The translations under genes and the position numbers were made by a program. A stretch of DNA of 38,022 nt from Clostridia bacterium (GTDB lineage: Bacteria > Bacillota > Clostridia > Christensenellales > Aristaeellaceae): assembly GCA_017502305.1 (NCBI GenBank), contig JAFVVG010000007.1, positions 1 to 38,022 of the forward strand. The letters run 5' to 3'. The notes under the pieces were generated by a model, which was not told the DNA's origin, did no database searches, and worked only from the letters and a program-made list of their open reading frames with translations. This document shows positions 15,436 through 23,189 of this stretch, piece by piece. Within the stretch, counting starts at the first letter, position 1. Each line of letters starts with the position of its first letter.

Positions 15436-16425
15436 ATGAATCAGCAAACGAAAGCTGCGTTGAGATCCATCTCAACGGCGCTGGTCATTGTTGTGGCCAT
15501 TCTGGCGTTCCTTATTTCCGGCATCCGCCTGTTCGGCTTCCAGGTTTACGGCGTGCTTTCCGGCTCCATGGAGCCTACCTATGCCGTGGGCTCGCTTGTT
15601 TATGTCAAGCCGGTGGACCCAGCTGAGCTCAAGCTCCGGGATGTGATCACCTTCAGCGTTTCGCCTAAAACAGTGGTGACCCACCGCATTGTGGAGATCG
15701 TCCCCGATGAGAACAACCCCACCATGAACCGCTACCGCACCAAGGGCGATGCCAACGAAAGCGCCGACGCCTCCCTGGTGGGCCCGGCGGACATCATTGG
15801 CCGGGTGGCCTTCACGGTGCCTCACCTGGGAAACGTGGCCAGCTACATCCAGAGCCCTCCCGGCCTGTATGTGGCCATTGCCGTAGGCCTGGTGCTGATT
15901 GCCATTGTGATCATCACCGACAGCCCCGATGGCAAAAAGGATGAGGCTGATGCCCGGCAGAAGGCACCTGCGGCGGAAAGTCCCTTCGCGGCGAAACTCA
16001 AGGCCAAGCTGGGCGTGAAGAAGCCCGCGCAGCAGGAGCAGCCCCTGGGCCGCGGCTATGTGCCGCAGCAGCCCCAGCCGGTGCAGCAGGCGCAGTATCC
16101 GCAATACCAGCAGCCCCAGCAGCCTCAGCCTTATCAGCAGCCTGTTTACCAGCAGCAGAGCTATCCCCAGCAGATGGGCCAGCAGCCTTATGTCCAATCC
16201 CAGCAGTACGCGCAGCCCCAGCAGTACGCGCAGCCCCAGCAGTATCAGCAGCAGTACATGCAGCCCCAGCAGTACGTGCCCCAGCAGCCGTACCAGCAGC
16301 CCCAGCAATATGCTCCCCAGGCTTATCAGCCCCAGGAGTTCCAGCAGCCCCAGCAAGGCTATCAGCCCCAGGGCTATCCCCACCAGCGTTCTCCCCGCAG
16401 CGCCCGTAATTACAATGGGCAGTAA
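15436..16425 (+). CDS. sipW: SipW-type (ER-like) signal peptidase I with a long Pro/Gln/Tyr-rich cytoplasmic tail
   Basis: A 329-residue membrane protease. The N-terminal helix spans about 12-34. The catalytic Ser is S44 in SGSMEP and the general base is H83 in VVTHRIVEI. A His rather than the Lys of ordinary bacterial LepB defines the SipW/ER type. RYRTKGDANESAD and IIGRVAF are further family boxes. A second helix (about 143-161) returns the chain to the cytoplasm. After it come about 165 extra residues: a Lys/Ala linker, then a stretch from about 200 to 325 built of Pro, Gln, Tyr and Ser repeats (PQQYAQPQQY). Normal SipW is about 190 residues. Start at 15436 is fixed by GGAGGAG. The seven genes downstream encode its likely substrates. 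Confidence 0.92.
   Translation: MNQQTKAALRSISTALVIVVAILAFLISGIRLFGFQVYGVLSGSMEPTYAVGSLVYVKPVDPAELKLRDVITFSVSPKTVVTHRIVEIVPDENNPTMNRYRTKGDANESADASLVGPADIIGRVAFTVPHLGNVASYIQSPPGLYVAIAVGLVLIAIVIITDSPDGKKDEADARQKAPAAESPFAAKLKAKLGVKKPAQQEQPLGRGYVPQQPQPVQQAQYPQYQQPQQPQPYQQPVYQQQSYPQQMGQQPYVQSQQYAQPQQYAQPQQYQQQYMQPQQYVPQQPYQQPQQYAPQAYQPQEFQQPQQGYQPQGYPHQRSPRSARNYNGQ
16201..16236 (+). repeat. Two perfect 18-base tandem repeats in the sipW tail
   Basis: The unit CAGCAGTACGCGCAGCCC occurs twice back to back and continues as degenerate CAGCAG-CCC units through 16060-16370. In-frame repeats like these expand and contract by slippage, so tail length may vary between strains. Confidence 0.85.
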
Positions 16426-16507
16426 CTCCGTTTTTCCAGGGATGCTCCTGTGAAAGATAGATAACAAAAGCAATTTCGAATATCCAGTCAAAGGAGGTAC
16501 ACACACC

Positions 16508-17434
16508 ATGAAACTCAGCAAGCGCGCTCTGGTGACGACCCTGGCTCTCATGCTGGCGATGACCATGTCCGTTTTCGGCACTGTGGCCTATCTGACCAGC
16601 TCCGCCAAGGCCACCAACACCTTCACCGTGGGTGATGTGGAGATCACCCTGGAGGAGACCGACGTGGACGAGGACGGCAATCCCAAGTATCCCGTTGATA
16701 ACGACGGGGACGGCGATACCGACCGGATCATCACCGTGGATCCCGAGGATGGCACCATTACCGTCATCGATCCCAAGGATCCCGACGATCCCACCGATGA
16801 TGTGATCATCGACACCATCGAGCCCACCGGCAAGGATGAGGATGGCAACTTCACCTATCCCGATGCCGACCTGGACGGCGACGGCGACGACGACAAGATC
16901 ACCGTGGACGAGGACGGCAACATCGTGCTGGATCCCGGCACCGATGACGAGGAAACCATCGAGCCCGGTAAGTCCGACGGCAACGAATACAATGTTGTGC
17001 CTGGCGAGGAATACCTGAAGGATCCCACCGTGACGGTCATCAAGGGCAGTGAGGAATCCTATGTGCGCATGCGCGTGGAAATCACCAACTACGCCGCTGT
17101 GAAGGAAGCCCTGGGCGTGGAGGATGACAAGATCCTTTCCACCCTCGCTCCCGACCTGAACACCGCCGACTGGACGCAGAAGTCCGCCACCGTGAAGGAC
17201 GACGTGCTCACCGTGGTATTCTGGTATAAGGAACCCGTGGACGCTTCCGACGCTGCTGAGGACGTGGAGCTGCCCGCGCTGTTTGAAACTTTCACCGTGC
17301 CCGGTACCCTGACCAAGGATGACCTCCAGGCCATTGCCGACATGAAGATGGACATCTACGGCGATGCCATCCAGACCGCTTCCTTCGACAGCGCTGAAGA
17401 GGCCTGGGCCAGCTTCGGCGAGCAGGAAGGCTAA
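16508..17434 (+). CDS. SipW-dependent TasA/camelysin-like protein with Asp-rich calcium-type repeats
   Basis: A 308-residue exported protein. The signal peptide has the SipW signature TVAYLTSS then NTFTVGDVEI, with predicted cleavage after A27. A TasA-like core continues from about 165 (KDPTVTVIKGSEESYVRMRV) and ends with the cap motif AIQTASFDSAEEAWASF (about 287-303) shared by its neighbours. Inserted between them (about 54-153) are two tandem acidic units. Each runs DEDGN, then YP, then a DNDGDGDTD or DLDGDGDDD loop (64-72, 121-129), and ends in TIEP. The loops follow the DxDGDGxxD pattern of calcium-binding loops. A strong AAAGGAGGT precedes the ATG. No wall-anchor motif is present. I infer a fibre or matrix subunit. 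Confidence 0.85.
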   Translation: MKLSKRALVTTLALMLAMTMSVFGTVAYLTSSAKATNTFTVGDVEITLEETDVDEDGNPKYPVDNDGDGDTDRIITVDPEDGTITVIDPKDPDDPTDDVIIDTIEPTGKDEDGNFTYPDADLDGDGDDDKITVDEDGNIVLDPGTDDEETIEPGKSDGNEYNVVPGEEYLKDPTVTVIKGSEESYVRMRVEITNYAAVKEALGVEDDKILSTLAPDLNTADWTQKSATVKDDVLTVVFWYKEPVDASDAAEDVELPALFETFTVPGTLTKDDLQAIADMKMDIYGDAIQTASFDSAEEAWASFGEQEG

Positions 17435-17439
17435 ACAAG

Positions 17440-17469
17440 TATTCAACACGGCATGCCGTGTAATGAATA
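17440..17469. promoter_or_regulatory. Palindromic hairpin between cargo genes 1 and 2
   Basis: The self-complementary core ACACGGCATGCCGTGT (17446-17461) is flanked by TATTCA and TGAATA. There is no T-run, so it is more likely an mRNA processing, stability or protein-binding site than a terminator. Confidence 0.6.
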
Positions 17470-17502
17470 GCCAATTCAAAAAAAAGGAAAGGAGGTACGC
17501 AA

Positions 17503-18138
17503 GTGTATAGTATCAGGCGCATGGCAGAAAAAATCATCGCCAGGCTGAGCAGCAGAATGCTGGTGCTCGTTGTGGCGCTGACCGTGATCACAGCAAGCGC
17601 TGCAGGCGGTACGCTGGCTTGGCTGTATTCGGACAGCCGCATGGTAAGCAATACGTTTACCGTGGGTGATATCAATATCAGCATCCAGGAAACCGACACC
17701 GGGGCGGACGATGACGCCGATCCCAACACCAATCTTTATGAGATGGGCGTGGGCACGGACATTGCCAAGGATCCTACGGTAACCGTGCAGGCTTATTCTT
17801 CCGATTGCTGGCTGTATGTTCAGCTGGACGAATCGGAGAACTTTGCTGAATTCATGGAATATGCCATGGCTGACGGCTGGCAGGCCGTGACTGACGCCGA
17901 AGGCGTGTACTGCCGTCCTGTGAACAGCAGCATGGAAGATCAGCTCTTCCCGGTGCTCAAGGACAACGTGGTGCACATGAAGGCGGACGTTACCCTGGAC
18001 AAGCTGGCTGCGCTGCAGGACGCGGCTGACTATCCCACGCTGAGCTTCACCGCCTTTGCGGTGCAGCGCGACAGCGGCGTGAAGGACATCAGCACGCCTG
18101 ACAGCGCTTGGCAGGTCATGCTGGCCAGTGCCGAATGA
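17503..18138 (+). CDS. SipW-dependent TasA-like protein (short form)
   Basis: A 211-residue exported protein. An extended basic N-terminus (YSIRRMAEKIIARLSSR) precedes the hydrophobic segment. The SipW motif GGTLAWLYSD...NTFTVGDINISI follows, with likely cleavage after A39. The body is a single TasA-like core with DIAKDPTVTVQAYSSDCWLYVQL. That block parallels KDPTVTV...YVR in the previous gene. It ends with the AFAVQ...SAWQVML cap, with no extra C-terminal domain and no anchor. The start is GTG at 17503, seven bases after AAAGGAGGT. An acidic patch (TGADDDADPN) may be a vestige of the acidic insert in the preceding protein. I infer a minor or initiator fibre subunit, by analogy with TapA beside TasA. 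Confidence 0.82.
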   Translation: MYSIRRMAEKIIARLSSRMLVLVVALTVITASAAGGTLAWLYSDSRMVSNTFTVGDINISIQETDTGADDDADPNTNLYEMGVGTDIAKDPTVTVQAYSSDCWLYVQLDESENFAEFMEYAMADGWQAVTDAEGVYCRPVNSSMEDQLFPVLKDNVVHMKADVTLDKLAALQDAADYPTLSFTAFAVQRDSGVKDISTPDSAWQVMLASAE

Positions 18139-18206
18139 TATGTACACAAGATATTAACGCATGCATACCTTTTTTTCCTGAAATGAATTGAAAGGATGAT
18201 ACAACC

Positions 18207-19595
18207 ATGAGCAAGAAAACAATTGCCTTGTGTCTGTCCCTGATCCTGGCCTTGACCCTGGGCCTGGGCGGCACCCTGGCTTACCTGACGGATACCGACG
18301 CCAAAGTGAATACCTTCACGGTCGGCGATGTGGAGATCGAGATTGACGAAAAATACGACGACGGACAGACCCTGGCTCCCGGCATTGAGGTTGAAAAGGA
18401 AGTCAAGATCAAGAACATCAGTGAAACCAACGATGCCTGGGTGTGGTACACCGTGGCGATCCCGCTTTCCGCCCAGGGTGGCGAAGAGCTGATCGCACCC
18501 ACTTATAACCAAGACGAAAACTGGAAGCTGATGGCGGCTCCCACCGAAATGAAAATCGACGGCTCCTGGTATAATGTGTACACTTACCTGTGGGACGAGA
18601 TCGTGCCCGTGGACGGCGAGACTGCCCTTGGCCTGCAGACGATCAAGATGAATCCCAAGGTGGATTACGATCCCGTGTCCGACAGCTATAAGCTGGTTGT
18701 GGGTGGCAAAGTGACCGACGTTGACTATGACCTGGTCAATGGTAAGGTGTATGTGAACGCCTTCGCTATCCAGACGGACGGCTTTACCAGCGTGAACGCG
18801 GCATACAATGCTTTCGTCGGTCAGTGGGGAAATCTGAACGAGGACATGATCAACGCCGGCAGCGTGGAGATCCCTGTTCGTACTCAGTGGAATGCTCAGG
18901 CTGCTACCGAATGGTATGATGACGCCAAGACTACCTTCGAACTGTCCACCGCTGAAGAACTGGCTGGCCTGTCCGTGCTGGTGAATGAGGAAGGCAAGAA
19001 CTTTGCCGGCAAAACCGTGACCCTGGCTGGCGATATCGACCTGGACGGCAACCTGTGGACTCCCGTGGGCCAGACCGGCGCCACCGAGTTCAAGGGCGTG
19101 TTCGATGGCCAGAACCACACCATCAGCAACCTGCTCATCGATTCTTCCGCTGAGACTGGCGGGCATTACTCCTCCGGCTTGTTCGGCTGGATCGAGTCCA
19201 ATGGTCAGGATATCACCGTGAAGAACCTGGTGATTGACGGTGCTGAGGTGACCGGCCACCACAATGTGGCGGTTGTCGCGGGCTACCTGGAGGGCGACTC
19301 CCTGGTGGAGAACGTCACCGTGAAGAACGCTGTGGTTACCTGCACCCTTGCCAATGCCGACGCCAATGGCGATAAGGTTGGCGGCATTGCCGGCTACGCT
19401 GCTGGCGAAGTGCGCATCAAGAACTGCACCGTGAGCGATTCCGCGATCGACGCGGGCCGTGACGCTGGCCAGGTTGTTGGCGCTGCCAAGACCCAGGTTG
19501 TGGTGGATTGCTCCGCCTCCAACGTGACCGTGACCGACAACGGCACCGGCACCGGCGCGAACATCCGCGAGGAACTGATTGGCCGCGTGCTGTAA
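18207..19595 (+). CDS. SipW-dependent protein: TasA-like core plus GLUG-type beta-solenoid
   Basis: A 462-residue exported protein. The signal (MSKKTIALCLSLILAL, then GGTLAYLTD with NTFTVGDVEI) is textbook SipW type, cleaved after A25. The TasA-like core (about 26-205) has VEKEVKIKNI...DAWVWYTV and ends in the cap AIQTDGFTSVNAAYNAF (about 187-203). From about residue 245 a second domain begins: STAEELAGLSVLVN, GDIDLDGNLWTPVG, then repeated strands with FDGQNHTISNL, SGLFGW and VGGIAGYAAG. These are the hallmarks of GLUG/right-handed beta-helix domains of surface adhesins. No anchor motif is present. Likely a cell-surface or fibre-associated adhesive subunit; the ligand is unknown. Confidence 0.83.
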   Translation: MSKKTIALCLSLILALTLGLGGTLAYLTDTDAKVNTFTVGDVEIEIDEKYDDGQTLAPGIEVEKEVKIKNISETNDAWVWYTVAIPLSAQGGEELIAPTYNQDENWKLMAAPTEMKIDGSWYNVYTYLWDEIVPVDGETALGLQTIKMNPKVDYDPVSDSYKLVVGGKVTDVDYDLVNGKVYVNAFAIQTDGFTSVNAAYNAFVGQWGNLNEDMINAGSVEIPVRTQWNAQAATEWYDDAKTTFELSTAEELAGLSVLVNEEGKNFAGKTVTLAGDIDLDGNLWTPVGQTGATEFKGVFDGQNHTISNLLIDSSAETGGHYSSGLFGWIESNGQDITVKNLVIDGAEVTGHHNVAVVAGYLEGDSLVENVTVKNAVVTCTLANADANGDKVGGIAGYAAGEVRIKNCTVSDSAIDAGRDAGQVVGAAKTQVVVDCSASNVTVTDNGTGTGANIREELIGRVL

Positions 19596-19608
19596 AAGTG
19601 AAACAAAC

Positions 19609-19649
19609 CTCATTCCGCGGCCAGCCGCTGCGGAAGGCTGCGGGATGAG
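19609..19649. promoter_or_regulatory. Intercistronic hairpin between cargo genes 3 and 4
   Basis: CTCATTCCGCGGCC (19609-19622) pairs with GGCTGCGGGATGAG (19636-19649), 14 pairs including two G-U. It is not followed by a T-run, so it probably stabilises or partly attenuates the mRNA. Confidence 0.6.
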
Positions 19650-19676
19650 TAAAATGACAAAAGGAGATATGGAATC

Positions 19677-21326
19677 ATGAAAAAGACGACTCTGCTCATG
19701 GTGCTGAGCATGATCCTGGCGGTTGCGCTGGGCGTTGGCTCTACCATGGCCTACCTGCAGGACACCGATGAAGACGTGAACGTCATGACCCTGGGCAATG
19801 TGGACATTGAACAGCACGAATTCGAACGTGTGCAAAATGAAGACGGCACCTATGAAATGGTGACTTCTGAAAAGTACGGCGAAGGCTATAAGCTGCAGGA
19901 ATTCACCCAGGGCAAGCCCCTGTATCCTGCTGTAGGCGAAGTGACCGGTTATGGCACTGGTGTATATTTTGATCAGCTTGGTGAAGGCGCTTCCGGCGGT
20001 CATAAAGTGCTGGATGGTCTGAACAATGTGCAGGATAAATTTGTGCTGGTGGAAAACACCGGCAAATCCGATGCCTATGTTCGTACCATTATTGCCTATG
20101 AAATGGGCGATCTTTCCTTTGCTGAATGGGATTATCTTTTCATGAATAACTTTGGCGACTTTTGGACTCATACCGATGTCGGCGAAGCTGTGATTGACGG
20201 TGGAAAGTATTTCCTGATCGAATACCTGTACAACGGTAGCGAAACCCGTCATCTCGGTGGCGTGCTGCCTGCCGGCGAATGGACCTATAACAACCTGGCT
20301 CAGGTTTACCTCAAGCCCGAAGCCACCAACGAAACCATGGAAGCCATCGACGGCAACAAGAATGGCACCTATGACATCCTGGTTGTGTCTCAGGCTGTGC
20401 AGACCATGGGCTTTGCCGATGCCGAAACCGCTCTGGACACCGCTTTCGGCGAAATCTCTGTCAATAGTCATCCCTGGATGGATCTTGATGGCAAGACCGA
20501 TGAAGAAGGCGACCAGGCTCCCGACGGCGCTGAATTCCCCGTTCTTGTTTCCACTGCTGATGAACTGGTGGCTGCTATTGCCGCTGGCGGCGATGTGTAT
20601 CTGACCGATGACATTGACATCGGTGAGGAAGCCATTGTTATCGCAAAAGATAATGAGGTTACCCTGAACCTGAACGGCAAGAAATTGACCGGCGCTAACG
20701 ATAGTGTGGATTCCTGCTACATGATCGACAATAAGGGCAAACTCACCATTAATGGTGACGGCGTTATTGATTTTGCTTCTACCTGTGATGCTTCCGGTTC
20801 TATCGGTGATGGTTACTACACTATTACCAATACCGGTGATCTGACGATTAATGGTGGTGTCATTAAGAATTCCTCAAATGATGGTTGGCTTGCTGATGGC
20901 CACATGGGCAAGATTGCAACTGCTATCGATCATAAGGCTGGTAGCCTGACTATCAATGATGGTACAATCGAATCCACCTATCGTTCTCTGCGTGTTGCAC
21001 CCTTTGGTGGCAATGTTGTAGCTGAAATCAATGGCGGCAAGTTTGTTGGCCAGGTTTGGGTTCAGAGTCTCAATGGCAGCAAAACTTCTATTCTGACTGT
21101 GAACGGTGGTGAATATGGTCCCGTCGGTAGTGATGGTTCTTCCATCTTCGTGGATAATAGCGATGGAAAGGCTACTGCTGTGATCAATGACGGTATCTTC
21201 AACACCAAAATTGGTGCAAATGCCCTGACCAAATTTGTTAAGGGCGGCACTTTTGCAACTCAGGATGCTTATGATAAAACCAATGCCGCTCTTTTTGCCG
21301 CTGACAATACTGTAACCGTGAAGTAA
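19677..21326 (+). CDS. SipW-dependent protein: TasA-like core plus beta-solenoid (paralogue A)
   Basis: A 549-residue exported protein. The signal (MKKTTLLMVLSMILAVALG, then STMAYLQDTDEDVN) is nearly identical to that of the next gene and is cleaved after A25. The core has DKFVLVENTGKSDAYVRTII and ends with the cap VSQAVQTMGFADAETALDTAF (about 237-257). After an acidic linker, a second domain starts near residue 290: TADELVAAIAAGGDVYLTDD, LNLNGKKLTG, LTINGDGVIDF, LTINGGVIKNS, LTINDGTIEST. It is a right-handed beta-helix with short, regular rungs. The solenoid DNA (20640-21326) prefers T-ending codons (GGT, GAT, GCT), unlike the C-rich codons of the operon genes upstream, suggesting a separately acquired module or very high expression. 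No anchor. Confidence 0.83.
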   Translation: MKKTTLLMVLSMILAVALGVGSTMAYLQDTDEDVNVMTLGNVDIEQHEFERVQNEDGTYEMVTSEKYGEGYKLQEFTQGKPLYPAVGEVTGYGTGVYFDQLGEGASGGHKVLDGLNNVQDKFVLVENTGKSDAYVRTIIAYEMGDLSFAEWDYLFMNNFGDFWTHTDVGEAVIDGGKYFLIEYLYNGSETRHLGGVLPAGEWTYNNLAQVYLKPEATNETMEAIDGNKNGTYDILVVSQAVQTMGFADAETALDTAFGEISVNSHPWMDLDGKTDEEGDQAPDGAEFPVLVSTADELVAAIAAGGDVYLTDDIDIGEEAIVIAKDNEVTLNLNGKKLTGANDSVDSCYMIDNKGKLTINGDGVIDFASTCDASGSIGDGYYTITNTGDLTINGGVIKNSSNDGWLADGHMGKIATAIDHKAGSLTINDGTIESTYRSLRVAPFGGNVVAEINGGKFVGQVWVQSLNGSKTSILTVNGGEYGPVGSDGSSIFVDNSDGKATAVINDGIFNTKIGANALTKFVKGGTFATQDAYDKTNAALFAADNTVTVK

Positions 21327-21337
21327 AAAATCTAATT

Positions 21338-21374
21338 TATCCTCTGCCCGTCCTGCGGGGCGGGCAAGGGAGAT
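21338..21374. promoter_or_regulatory. Intercistronic hairpin between cargo genes 4 and 5
   Basis: TGCCCG (21345-21350) pairs with CGGGCA (21361-21366), with outer TATC/GATA pairing. No T-run follows. It resembles the other hairpins placed between genes of this cluster. Confidence 0.5.
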
Positions 21375-21432
21375 AAAAAGACAAAGTGAATGCTGAATGC
21401 ATGAAAAAGTCTTGAAAGGAAGTAACCGTACC

Positions 21433-23061
21433 ATGAAAAAGTCTACTTTGCTCATGGTTCTGTCCCTGGTCCTGGCCATCGCGCTGGGCGTGGGCAGCAC
21501 CCTGGCTTACCTGACCGATACGGATGCTGACAAGAACGTCATGACCGTCGGTCGCGTGTCTATCGTGCAGAACGAGCAGCAGCGCGTTGAGCAGGATGGG
21601 CAGTTTACCGATACCCTGGAGCCCTTTGAAGACAACAAGATGGTTCTGCCCTATACCCCTCGTGAGGGCGATGCGGACAAGGTCACCGTGGGCGACCATG
21701 AGCTGGAGCTCAGCGATACCAAGAACAACTACATCGACAAGATTGTCTCTGTGACCAACACCAGCAATGTGGATGTGTACGTGCGCACTCTGGTGGCTGT
21801 TCCTACCGGCGGCAGCGCGTGGGAGCCCACTCCTGCGGCTGACGCTGACAGCTGGCTGCATTGGGAGACCCCCCAGGGCGGTGATGACCACTGGACGCTG
21901 AACACTACGCCCGTGGACATCATCACCGTGGACGAAGTTAACTACTATGTGTGGGAGTTTGTGCACAAGGAAGCCGTTGCTCCCCAGGAGATCACCTATC
22001 CTGTGATCCGTGGCCTGTACATGGACAGCAAGGTGGATATGGATGACAAAGGTTACTACATCGCCGATGCGAATGGCAATACCAAGCGCATTGAGGATTT
22101 CCTGGATGCCGAAGGAAAGCTGAATGTGCTGGTGCTGTCCCAGGCTGTGCAGGCGGATGGCTTTGCTGACCCCACGACGGCTATGACCCAGGCCTTCCCC
22201 TATGGCGACGATGCCGCCAACGTGGAGAAGTGGTTCACCGGTTGGACCGCCGATGACATTGGTTCTCCTGGCGACAAGAACGACACCAACGATCCGCCGA
22301 TCCTCGTCGGCGATGATCCCAGCGTGACTTATGAAGTCCCTGCCGATGCTTTCCGCGTTACCAACGCTGCCGGACTGCAGCAGGCTGTTGCTGATGGCAA
22401 GACCACCCTCCTGCTGGCTGCCGGTGAATATGATATCGTTGGCTGCCAGGGCAAGACCTTGACCCTGATCGGTGAGGATCATGAGAATACTGTCATTACT
22501 GTTGTTGGTGCTGGACAGGGCGAAGCTAACGGTCAGTTGGACTATGATTTTGACGGCTCTAACGTGACTTTCCAGAACCTGACCATCAAGACCAATAACA
22601 TGACCTATGCTGGCTATGCCCGTATGAATGGTGTATATAAGAATGTCAACTTTGTGAATACCTATTGCCTGAACGGTACTTCCGAGTTCGAGTATTGCAC
22701 CTTTGATATTGCCGGCGATCAGTATAACATCTGGACTTGGGGCGCTCCGAAGGCAAACTTTGCCTACTGCACCTTCAACAGCGATGGTAAGGCTGTGTTG
22801 CTGTATGGTACGGCTAACACCAAGCTGACTCTGGAATCTTGTCTGTTCAACGATACCGGTGTTCTGCCCGATCTGAAGGCTGCTGTTGAAATCGGCAACG
22901 ATTACAATACTTCTTACGAACTGATCGTGAACAACACGGTTGTGAACGGCTACGAAGAAAATGATAAGGGAATTCTTACCGGCAGCACCCTGTGGGCCAA
23001 CAAGAACAGCATGTCCTCCGACAAGCTGAACGTTGTTGTTGACGGTGTTGACATTTACTAA
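21433..23061 (+). CDS. SipW-dependent protein: TasA-like core plus beta-solenoid (paralogue B)
   Basis: A 542-residue exported protein. The signal (MKKSTLLMVLSLVLAIALG, then STLAYLTDTDADKN) marks it as a recent sister of the preceding gene. The core has IDKIVSVTNTSNVDVYVRTL and the cap LSQAVQADGFADPTTAMTQAF (about 235-255). The C-terminal domain (about 300-540) is a right-handed beta-helix of a different sequence from paralogue A: LQQAVADGKTTLLLAAGEYD, KTLTLIGEDHENTVI, VTFQNLTIKTN, FEYCTFD, FAYCTF, LESCLF. Regularly spaced Cys and aromatic residues stack as in pectate-lyase-like helices. I chose ATG 21433 (GAAAGGAAGT upstream) over the in-frame ATG at 21397. No anchor motif. N-terminal halves are conserved while the C-terminal halves have been swapped. 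Confidence 0.83.
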   Translation: MKKSTLLMVLSLVLAIALGVGSTLAYLTDTDADKNVMTVGRVSIVQNEQQRVEQDGQFTDTLEPFEDNKMVLPYTPREGDADKVTVGDHELELSDTKNNYIDKIVSVTNTSNVDVYVRTLVAVPTGGSAWEPTPAADADSWLHWETPQGGDDHWTLNTTPVDIITVDEVNYYVWEFVHKEAVAPQEITYPVIRGLYMDSKVDMDDKGYYIADANGNTKRIEDFLDAEGKLNVLVLSQAVQADGFADPTTAMTQAFPYGDDAANVEKWFTGWTADDIGSPGDKNDTNDPPILVGDDPSVTYEVPADAFRVTNAAGLQQAVADGKTTLLLAAGEYDIVGCQGKTLTLIGEDHENTVITVVGAGQGEANGQLDYDFDGSNVTFQNLTIKTNNMTYAGYARMNGVYKNVNFVNTYCLNGTSEFEYCTFDIAGDQYNIWTWGAPKANFAYCTFNSDGKAVLLYGTANTKLTLESCLFNDTGVLPDLKAAVEIGNDYNTSYELIVNNTVVNGYEENDKGILTGSTLWANKNSMSSDKLNVVVDGVDIY

Positions 23062-23091
23062 AAGGCTGGATGCGTGAAAGCATTCAGTAAA

Positions 23092-23150
23092 GCCGCACCA
23101 CCCCTTCGGGGGTGGGCGGCACTCAAAGGGCGCGCAACCCGTGCCTTTTG
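23092..23150. promoter_or_regulatory. Two consecutive hairpins before cargo gene 6
   Basis: The first (GCCGC-ACCACCCC, UUCG tetraloop at 23105-23108, GGGGTGG-GCGGC) is very stable. The second pairs CAAAGGGC (23124-23131) with GCCTTTTG (23143-23150). No long T-run follows. They could lower expression of the last two genes relative to the solenoid genes. Confidence 0.65.
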
Positions 23151-23189
23151 AATGCCGCTGGCAGGATACTGTGGAAAGGGGCTGCTCCG

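Noticed and set aside
16199..16330. CRISPR array
   Set aside because: The repeats are in-frame coding units without unique spacers. No CRISPR array is present elsewhere in the window.
16060..16425. The repeat-rich end of sipW as a separate adhesin gene
   Set aside because: It is in frame with the catalytic domain without a start codon or ribosome site, and the membrane topology places it in the cytoplasm.
18030..20471. An 813-codon open frame on the minus strand
   Set aside because: It lies opposite three plus-strand genes with signal peptides, ribosome sites and conserved domains. Its His/Gly/Gln-rich product is the usual shadow of GC-rich coding DNA.
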